Shown here: positions 57,974 through 64,000 of the stretch, piece after piece
How positions within the stretch are numbered: the stretch's first letter is position 1
Layout: every line of letters starts with the position of its first letter
Assembly: GCF_023078455.1 (NCBI RefSeq)
Contig: NZ_CP095740.1
Location: 856,001 to 920,000, forward strand
DNA from: Luteibacter aegosomatis
Lineage (GTDB): Bacteria; Pseudomonadota; Gammaproteobacteria; Xanthomonadales; Rhodanobacteraceae
Direction: 5' to 3'
Length of the DNA stretch: 64,000 nt
Position numbers and translations under genes: made by a program
Notes under the pieces: model-generated
Told to the model about the DNA's origin: nothing
What the model saw: the letters and a program-made list of their open reading frames with translations, nothing else
Database searches by the model: none

Positions 57974-58087
57974 TTCTTCCGTTTTTCGCCGGTGTCATGA
58001 GTAGATGTTGTAGCACTTCGCAGAGATATCGACCTGACAGAGGAGAGTATTTCCCAGGTGAGCCCCCAACTGCCGAGGTTCAATAGT

Positions 58088-59029
58088 TCAGCCGAGCGCC
58101 GATTCCAGCTCCGGAAGGATCTTGAAGAGGTCCCCCACCAGGCCGATGTCGGCGATCTCGAAGATCGGCGCCTCGCCGTCCTTGTTGATGGCGACGATCG
58201 TGCCGGCATCCTTGATGCCCGTCAGGTGCTGGATGGCGCCCGAGATGCCCACGGCGATGTAGAGCTCCGGCGCGATAATCTTGCCGGTCTGGCCGACTTG
58301 CATCTCATTGGGAACGTAACCGGCGTCCACCGCCGCGCGCGACGCGCCCACGGCGGCGCCGATCTTGTCGGCGAACTTGTAGACGATCTCGAAGTTTTCT
58401 TTCGAGCCGACGCCACGCCCACCGGACACCACCTTCGGCGCGCCCTGCAGGTCGGGGCGGTCGCTCTTGCCCTGCTGCAGGTTCACGAACCGGGTATGAG
58501 AGGGCAGGGCGACGTCGAGCGACAGGGCCTCGATCGACGCGGAACCGGTCGAGGCGGCGGCCGGCCAGGAAGCCGTGCGAATCGTGGCCACGACCGTCAC
58601 GGAGGTATCGGCCTCCACGGTCACGATGGCGTTGCCGGCATAAATGGGACGCTTGAACGTGTGCGAGCCTTCCACGGCCATCACGTCGCTCACCTGCGAC
58701 ACCCCCAGCAGGGCGGCGACGCGGGGGGCCACGTCCTTGCCGAAGGTGGTCGACGGGGCGAATACGTGCGAGTAGCCGGCGGCCGCCTTGGCGATCTGCG
58801 GGGCGAGCACCGCCGCCAGGGCGTGAGCGTTTTCGGGACGGCTCACGGTGAGCACCTTGCCCACGCCATCGATCTTCGCCGCGTTGGCGGCGACGGCGTC
58901 GGGCGCGTCGGACAGCACGATGACGTCGATGGATTCGGGCTTGACGGCAGCGGCCGCGCTCACGGCGCGCGCGGTCGAGGCATTGAGCTTGCCGTCCAGG
59001 TGTTCGGCGATAACGAGGATCTTGGTCAT
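58088..59029 (-). CDS. etfA: Electron transfer flavoprotein alpha subunit
   Basis: The 313-residue protein pairs with EtfB to carry electrons from acyl-CoA and other dehydrogenases to ETF-ubiquinone oxidoreductase. The N-terminus [14 protein letters not shown] and the C-terminal FAD domain [34 protein letters not shown] and [17 protein letters not shown] are typical. It starts 22 bp after etfB. In Xanthomonas etfA is one border of the O-antigen cluster and it lies next to the arabinose operon here. Confidence 0.98.
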   Translation of the reverse strand: MTKILVIAEHLDGKLNASTARAVSAAAAVKPESIDVIVLSDAPDAVAANAAKIDGVGKVLTVSRPENAHALAAVLAPQIAKAAAGYSHVFAPSTTFGKDVAPRVAALLGVSQVSDVMAVEGSHTFKRPIYAGNAIVTVEADTSVTVVATIRTASWPAAASTGSASIEALSLDVALPSHTRFVNLQQGKSDRPDLQGAPKVVSGGRGVGSKENFEIVYKFADKIGAAVGASRAAVDAGYVPNEMQVGQTGKIIAPELYIAVGISGAIQHLTGIKDAGTIVAINKDGEAPIFEIADIGLVGDLFKILPELESALG

Positions 59030-59051
59030 GTCGATTCTCCGATGGGCCGCC

Positions 59052-59798
59052 TTACAGCAGGCCCTTCTCCTTGAGGACGGCGACGAGTTCGGCGGCGTCC
59101 TTCACCATCACGCCCTTGCTGCGCTTGGAGGGCGCCGCATAGTGGGTGGTCTTGAGGTGGTCGGCGGCATCGACGCCGAGCGAACCCAGCTCGATCACGT
59201 CGATGGGCTTGCTCTTGGCCTTCATGATGTCGGGCAGCTTGATGAAGCGCGGCTCGTTGAGGCGCAGGTCGGTGGTGATCACGGCGGGAAGGTCGGCCTC
59301 GATGGTTTCCAGGCCGGCGTCGACCTCCCGGGTGACCGTGGCCTTGCCGTCGGCGATCTCGACTTTGCCGGCGAACGTGGCCTGGGGGCGGTCCCACAGC
59401 GCAGCCAGCATCTGGCCGGTCTGGTTGGCGTCGTCGTCGATCGCCTGCTTGCCCAGGATGACCAGGCCCGGCTGCTCTTTTTCGACCAGCTTCAGGAAGG
59501 TCCGGGCAGCGGTCAACGGAGAGACGGCGTCGGCCGTTTGAATGTGAATGGCGCGGTTGGCCCCCATGGCCAGGCCGTTGCGGAGGTGGGCGGTCAGGTC
59601 GGAAGGACCGATGCCCACCACCACGACCTCGTCGGCGACGCCCTTTTCGCGCAGGCGAAGGGCTTCCTCGAGGGCGATGTCGTCGAAGGGATTGGCGGAG
59701 AGCTTCACGCCGTCGGTGACCACGCCGGTGCCATCGGGCTTGACCTGGATGCGCACGTTGTAGTCCACGACGCGCTTGTAGCCGACCAGAATCTTCAT
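59052..59798 (-). CDS. etfB: Electron transfer flavoprotein beta subunit
   Basis: The 248-residue protein is full-length EtfB: KILVGYKRVVDYNVRIQVK at the N-terminus, NPFDDIALEEALRLREKG, AMP-binding GKQAIDDDANQTGQMLAALW, and the recognition loop PRFIKLPDIMKAKSKP with the Leu that engages partner dehydrogenases. The ATG at 59798 gives the family start; a much longer in-frame extension upstream is not conserved in type. Confidence 0.97.
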   Translation of the reverse strand: MKILVGYKRVVDYNVRIQVKPDGTGVVTDGVKLSANPFDDIALEEALRLREKGVADEVVVVGIGPSDLTAHLRNGLAMGANRAIHIQTADAVSPLTAARTFLKLVEKEQPGLVILGKQAIDDDANQTGQMLAALWDRPQATFAGKVEIADGKATVTREVDAGLETIEADLPAVITTDLRLNEPRFIKLPDIMKAKSKPIDVIELGSLGVDAADHLKTTHYAAPSKRSKGVMVKDAAELVAVLKEKGLL

Positions 59799-60138
59799 TC
59801 TCGGTTCCTGTTCGTAGGGGCGTTCGCCGCTTGCGCGGCCGCCTCGGGGTTGACCCGCCATTCTAGCGAATCTTCGGCTCTCGGTATGACGCGGCGCGAG
59901 ATAGGCCTTGGCACGTCGGCGCCTCGCGCGGAGGACGTGGCGGACTGCCCCTTGGAGGGAGGGGAGCTTTTTTTGAGCAAGCCGCGCTGCTCTTGTCAAG
60001 AGCCTGGGTGGTGAAATAGATGCGTATGCGATATTTGCTGCCGAAATTACATCTTTGTCTGGTATGGTCAGTGCGTCATCCACATGACGGAAGGATGGCA
60101 ACGAGGGCAGGTCGTTGCGCAAGGGATAGGGGAGAGGT
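59799..60138. other. Divergent intergenic region of etfBA and the sulfatase-family gene
   Basis: This 340-bp stretch must hold promoters for both directions. The only structured element I see is a perfect 7-bp inverted repeat GCTCTTG-T-CAAGAGC at 59989-60003, a possible operator. The last part (60020-60130) is AT-richer than its surroundings. No gene is evident. Confidence 0.5.
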
Positions 60139-61944
60139 ATGCAAAACGTGGTCGGATCTGCCGCTCGTCCGGGCGGCTCGCGGAGCATGTCGTCCTGGGC
60201 CAAGGGCGCATCGGGCTGTGTCGTCCTGATTGCGCTGTCCTGGGTACTGGACCGCTATTCCCTTCGTCTCGATTGGGGGGCTTATCTCTTTTCCCGGGGA
60301 TTCTTCGCTGGCATCCTGCCCTTGCTGGCGGTCTACGGCATCTTGCTGGCCATCACGAATCGCCCTTGGCTAGCCTCGCTCCTGCAAGCGGCTCTCCTGG
60401 TCGCCCTATTCGTGGCGAACATGAAAAAGGTCGAGTACCTGCACTCGACCGTCATGCCGACCGATTATTTCTTCGTCAAGGGGCTCGATACGTCGAGCAT
60501 CACTTTGCTGGGGCATTACGTCGATGTGCCAGTGGTATCCGCGTCGGCTGTCGTACTCCTTGGTGTCGCGGTGCTCGGGTGGCGTTATGAAGCGCCCATT
60601 TTCAAGAATCACAGGCTCGCTCGCGCTACGTCGCTCATCGCGAGCATAGCGCTCGGATGGTGGCTGCTTTCGGCCAGCAGGTTTGTCGAGCGGGTGTACG
60701 ACGAAGATGCACTCGGCATCACCTACCAATCCATGGCGAGCCAGTTGCATGCGGGATTGCTTAGTTCCCTTGTCTATTGGAACCTTGCAAATCAAAAGGC
60801 GCTAGACGTTCAGCCCGATCCGGTGGCGGCAGGCGAGCTCCTGGCCTTGGAGAAGGCGACGTTTCCTCCCGGCGTCGCGGAAGGATCAGGCGCCGCGACG
60901 GCACCCGATATCGTCGTGGTCCAGAGCGAATCCTTTTTCGACCCCGCCCTCATGCAGGGTGTCGACACGGACGAACTCCTGCCCCATTTGCATCGCGCCC
61001 AGAGGGAAACGGGCGTGCGGGACATGACCGTACCCACCTTCGGCGGTGGCACCCTTCGATCGGAATTCGAGTTCCTCACCGGCATTCCGCTGGAAGCCTA
61101 TCCGGATTTGCAATTTCCTTACCTCCAGATATCCAAACCGAGGATCGAAGGCATCGTCAGTGCATTGAACGACGCGGGATATTCGACGACTGCCATTCAT
61201 CCCAACAGCGGGCAATTCTGGAACCGGCGAGCCACCTTCCAGGCCATGGGATTTCAGAAGTTCATCGCGAGGAAGGCGTTTCCTTCTTCCGCCTATGGCG
61301 ATGGCCTATACCTTTCCGATCGGTCGATGACGGACCAGATCATCGACTCTCTCGAGAAATCGCATTCGCCCAGCTTTATCTTCGCCATCAGCATCGAGGC
61401 GCACGGGCCATATCGGCACATGCCCGTGCGAAACGAAGCGGAGCGGGCGGCCCGATCCGTTCCCGCGGCATGGCCCGATAAGGCCGCCGACGAATTCCGA
61501 ACTTACACGTACCACATCAGGCATGCGGACGAAGAGCTTGGACGCCTTTGGACTTACCTGAAACAGCGAAGGCGGCCTTACTTACTGGTCTTTTATGGCG
61601 ATCACCTGCCGGGCCTCGAGTTCGTTTACCAGGCGGGCGGTTTCAGGAATGGGCTCTCTCCTTACGAGCAGAACGTTCCCTGGGTCATCCTGAGCAGCGA
61701 GCCGCCAGTCGATTCCATGTCGCCGCGTCACATTTACGCATGGATGCTGGCGGACGAGATCTTCCGCCAGGCAGGACTTCGGGAGCCCAGCTATTTCCGT
61801 GTCGTCGGTAACGCGGGGCGGCTGCTCGAGCAAGGGGGCGGGGCGCCACGGCAAGAGATACGCCCAGGGCTCCAGTCGGTGGCGCGCATGCGTCTCGCGG
61901 GTCGGTTCGATGCGTTCTATGGAAGTCAAGCGCATGAGGACTGA
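60139..61944 (+). CDS. LTA-synthase/sulfatase-family membrane phosphotransferase
   Basis: The 601-residue protein has five membrane segments in the first 200 residues and a periplasmic alkaline-phosphatase-fold domain (about 255-560). Catalytic features are APDIVVVQSESFFD (metal Glu), TFGGGTLRSEFEFLTG (nucleophilic Thr), and VFYGDHLPG (metal Asp/His). Gram-positive LtaS moves phosphoglycerol; Gram-negative relatives (OpgB, EptA-like enzymes) decorate periplasmic glucans, LPS or O-antigen. Being 1 kb from the polysaccharide locus, it may add phosphoglycerol or a similar group to it. Substrate is unknown. Confidence 0.92.
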   Translation: MQNVVGSAARPGGSRSMSSWAKGASGCVVLIALSWVLDRYSLRLDWGAYLFSRGFFAGILPLLAVYGILLAITNRPWLASLLQAALLVALFVANMKKVEYLHSTVMPTDYFFVKGLDTSSITLLGHYVDVPVVSASAVVLLGVAVLGWRYEAPIFKNHRLARATSLIASIALGWWLLSASRFVERVYDEDALGITYQSMASQLHAGLLSSLVYWNLANQKALDVQPDPVAAGELLALEKATFPPGVAEGSGAATAPDIVVVQSESFFDPALMQGVDTDELLPHLHRAQRETGVRDMTVPTFGGGTLRSEFEFLTGIPLEAYPDLQFPYLQISKPRIEGIVSALNDAGYSTTAIHPNSGQFWNRRATFQAMGFQKFIARKAFPSSAYGDGLYLSDRSMTDQIIDSLEKSHSPSFIFAISIEAHGPYRHMPVRNEAERAARSVPAAWPDKAADEFRTYTYHIRHADEELGRLWTYLKQRRRPYLLVFYGDHLPGLEFVYQAGGFRNGLSPYEQNVPWVILSSEPPVDSMSPRHIYAWMLADEIFRQAGLREPSYFRVVGNAGRLLEQGGGAPRQEIRPGLQSVARMRLAGRFDAFYGSQAHED

Positions 61945-62314
61945 TCGGCGTTTCCTCCCTAAGGCATTCGACGTCGTGCTCACGGCGGCGGCCCTGATCG
62001 TTCTTTGCGTCGCATGGAGGCCGCGGGTCACGCTCATCGTGAGCCCCACGCGCCTTCCGGCCTGCCAAACCGTTCCCGTTTCGGTGGATATCGCATGGAA
62101 TGCCCCGTATGCCCGGTCGGTGGGTATTCTGATCTATCAATTGGGAGACGAGCCGAAGCTCTGGCTCGCGACCGCGGCGCAGGGAAGCGCGAAAACCGGT
62201 CCCTGGATAATGGATGGAACGACGGTTCTTCTGACGGATCAAGACGGAAGGCGACTGGCTCGACGAACGTTGGAGTCAGAGAAATGCCCGTTGCCGGTCA
62301 CGGCCGCCCAGTGA
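61934..62314 (+). CDS. Small membrane-anchored protein of unknown function
   Basis: The 126-residue protein has one N-terminal helix (FDVVLTAAALIVLCVAW) and a periplasmic part with a probable disulfide pair (Cys in LPACQTVPVSV and in SEKCPLPV) that looks like a small beta-sandwich (VSVDIAWNAPYARSVGILIY). The chosen ATG at 61934 lies inside the end of the preceding gene (11-bp overlap), so the two are translationally coupled. It may be an accessory subunit of that phosphotransferase. No family recognised. Confidence 0.72.
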   Translation: MRTDRRFLPKAFDVVLTAAALIVLCVAWRPRVTLIVSPTRLPACQTVPVSVDIAWNAPYARSVGILIYQLGDEPKLWLATAAQGSAKTGPWIMDGTTVLLTDQDGRRLARRTLESEKCPLPVTAAQ

Positions 62315-62316
62315 CG

Positions 62317-64000
62317 TCACGCGCGCCGACCTATCGCGTTGCGAAGGGCGGCCAGGGCGGCGGTGGCCGAAAAATGCTCTTCGACGTGTGCCAGGGACCG
62401 CTCCGAGAGCAGGGTCCACCGATACGGGTCGCCGGCGAGCGTGCGATAGGCCGCGACGATATCGTCCGGCGTCTCGGCCGTCAGCACATCCACACCATCG
62501 GTCAACCGCATCCCCTCCACTGCCATCGGCGTGCCGATCACCGGCAGCCCATGGCTCATCGCCATGTTGATCTTGCCTTTGACGCCGGCGCCGAAGCGTA
62601 GCGGTGCGATCGACGCCAGCGCCGACTCCATGAGTGGCGTGAGATCCGGCACGCGGCCGAGCATGGTCAGCCCGGCGGCGGCAAGCGTCCTGCGCTCGCC
62701 CTCGGGCACGTCACCCGCGACGAGGATGCGCACGTCCGGCAGCACGCGATGAAGGGCCGGCAAGATGGCGTCGGCCATCCAGCGCATGGCGTCGGCGTTG
62801 GGCGGGTGGCCGAAGCCGCCGACGAACAGGAGGTCGCGGCGGCCTTCATGGCCGCGAGTTCGGCCGTGCACCTCGTGGATGTTGGAGAGCAGTTCCACGC
62901 GGGCATCCGGCAGCATCCGGGCCAGGAGGCTCCGCTCGTATTCGCTCACCACGAAGGTGGTGTCCGCCGCGGCGATGAGCTTCAGCTCCTGCTCGCGCGT
63001 GACCGACGCCTGCCGGGACAGGGCCGCGCTGCCGGCCTGTTCGGCACCGCGTTCTTCCCTCAGGAAATGCAGGTCGACGGTATCGAAGATCAGCTTCGCC
63101 CCGGGGGCATGGCGGCGGACGAAAGGCGCGTATTGCGCGGCGACGGTATGCCGCGAAAGGATCGCCGCGCGAAGGCCGGAAGCGTTCCGCGATAGCCACG
63201 ATGGCACGCCGTCGTTCCACGGCCGTGCGATCACCTCGATGCCCAAACGGCCCAGTTCGCGGATCGCCGCGTCGTCGGCCCGTCCGTCGTCAGGGGCGAA
63301 CACCACATGCCAGCCATCGTCCACCAACAGGCGCATCATGGAGATCAGGCGAAGCGACCCGGAGTCGCGCGAGGCGTCCGGCGTGGCGACGTCCACGACG
63401 AGCACCGTGCCGCGTCGGCGCTGCTCGGCCACGCGGGCGAGAGGGGTGCCGGGAGCGGGCTGGCGGGTGAGCGCCTCACGCCACTTATCGGCGAACTTGG
63501 CCAGGTTGATGTCCTGGAAGCGCTTCATGCCGTTCTGCGGAGCGCCCGCCGAGCTGATGCCTTCGGCATGTATCACCACGCTGGTCGGCACGTACCAGAC
63601 CTCGAGCCCTGCCGCGCGCGCGGCAAACGCGAGATCGGTGTCCTCATAGTATCCGGGCGCGAAGCGCGCATCGAATCCGCCCAGCGCGGCGAACGTCTCA
63701 CAGCGGATCGCTAGCGACGCGCCCGATACGTAGTCGACCTCGCGCGCATAGCGCACGGTCGGATCGGTGCGCGGCTCGAAGCGTCCGATGGTCCAGGCCG
63801 ATCCGTCGGCGAACACCCATGCACCGGCTTCCTGCAGGCGTCCATCCGGGTAGACCAACTGGCTTCCGGCGATGCCGCAGTTCGGCCGCAGATCGAAGCA
63901 GCGCAGCAGTTCTTCGGTCCAGCCCGGCGTGACCTGGGTGTCGTTGTTGAGAAAGACGACGAATTCACCCCGGGCTTCCGCGGCGCCGCGATTGCAGCTG
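62317..64000 (-). CDS. Glycosyltransferase with GT2 and GT4 domains (5' end outside window)
   Basis: The frame is open from the stop at 62317 to the window edge (about 561 residues, N-terminus missing). It begins inside a GT2 domain (SCNRGAAEARGEFVVFLNND, then YYEDTDLAFAARAAGLEV) and continues into a GT4-like domain (GTVLVVDVATPDASRDSGS, LFVGGFGHPPNADAMRWM, RFGAGVKGKINMAMSHGLP). This is the same two-domain order and spacing as in the C-terminal 640 residues of the giant protein at 45936-50630, so the two are paralogs. Likely a rhamnan- or mannan-type chain-building enzyme. It converges with the small membrane protein gene, 2 bp apart. Confidence 0.92.
   Translation of the reverse strand, partial: SCNRGAAEARGEFVVFLNNDTQVTPGWTEELLRCFDLRPNCGIAGSQLVYPDGRLQEAGAWVFADGSAWTIGRFEPRTDPTVRYAREVDYVSGASLAIRCETFAALGGFDARFAPGYYEDTDLAFAARAAGLEVWYVPTSVVIHAEGISSAGAPQNGMKRFQDINLAKFADKWREALTRQPAPGTPLARVAEQRRRGTVLVVDVATPDASRDSGSLRLISMMRLLVDDGWHVVFAPDDGRADDAAIRELGRLGIEVIARPWNDGVPSWLSRNASGLRAAILSRHTVAAQYAPFVRRHAPGAKLIFDTVDLHFLREERGAEQAGSAALSRQASVTREQELKLIAAADTTFVVSEYERSLLARMLPDARVELLSNIHEVHGRTRGHEGRRDLLFVGGFGHPPNADAMRWMADAILPALHRVLPDVRILVAGDVPEGERRTLAAAGLTMLGRVPDLTPLMESALASIAPLRFGAGVKGKINMAMSHGLPVIGTPMAVEGMRLTDGVDVLTAETPDDIVAAYRTLAGDPYRWTLLSERSLAHVEEHFSATAALAALRNAIGRRA

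Noticed and set aside
59989..60003. GCTCTTG-T-CAAGAGC inverted repeat as a proven operator
   Set aside because: It is a perfect short palindrome in a divergent spacer, but a single 7-bp arm pair with no second copy is too weak to claim as a site.
62312..62319. TGACGTCA palindrome between convergent stop codons
   Set aside because: It is formed by TGA and its mirror TCA around CG; an 8-bp palindrome here is coincidental.

Overview
The window is a high-GC chromosomal segment of a gammaproteobacterium. Gene content and order point to the Xanthomonadales, most likely a Rhodanobacteraceae relative such as Luteibacter or Dyella; this is inferred from protein families, from the metB / O-antigen / etfBA arrangement known from Xanthomonas, and from dispersed palindromes, not from a database search. 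I see no rRNA, tRNA, CRISPR array, prophage or transposase gene.

Layout. (a) 1-8.1 kb holds an E1 alpha/beta 2-oxoacid dehydrogenase pair, tryptophan 2,3-dioxygenase, a POT-family peptide transporter, a MarR regulator and the homogentisate pathway hpd-hmgA-fahA; the fourth enzyme of that pathway, maiA, lies alone at 28.5 kb. (b) 8-28.2 kb holds central carbon genes (gap, pyk, class I fba, tkt, pgk plus a coupled HAD phosphatase) interspersed with accessory genes: an S1/P1 nuclease, TonB-like secreted proteins, a secreted metzincin protease, a VIT transporter, two paralogous outer-membrane barrels, and a B-lectin gene flanked by two paralogous OafA-SGNH acyltransferases (20.7-26.0 kb). (c) 28.5-32.2 kb holds maiA, pilU and small envelope proteins. 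(d) 32.4-43.8 kb holds cystathionine beta-synthase, glmS, a hexapeptide acetyltransferase, phosphomannomutase, GDP-mannose pyrophosphorylase, the dTDP-rhamnose operon rfbBACD and metB. (e) 43.8-52.2 kb is an ABC-transporter-dependent O-antigen locus: wzm, wzt, a 1564-residue fusion protein, a small lipoprotein and an acyltransferase. (f) 58.0-52.5 kb, on the minus strand, is a tightly overlapping five-gene operon (HAD-UbiA, DprE1-like, DprE2-like, GtrA, GT-C) that looks like a complete polyprenyl-phosphoryl-arabinose pathway with its own transferase. (g) etfBA, an LTA-synthase-like phosphatase/transferase and a partial glycosyltransferase gene close the window.

How it fits together. Blocks d-f form one surface-polysaccharide factory. 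GlmS, XanA/XanB-type enzymes and RfbBACD provide activated sugars. The giant fusion carries methyltransferase, kinase-like, coiled-coil and two glycosyltransferase regions and may build and cap the chain, and Wzm/Wzt would export it. The arabinose operon probably adds D-arabinofuranose in the periplasm. The most notable observations are this mycobacterial-type arabinose operon (with Ala where the benzothiazinone-reactive Cys of DprE1 would be), the polymerase/terminator-like fusion protein, and a lectin gene resembling lectin-like bacteriocins that is broken at an A6 run and sits between two O-acyltransferases. Four copies of a GTGGGAGCCGATC palindrome mark intergenic spaces in the first 29 kb and are absent from the polysaccharide region.
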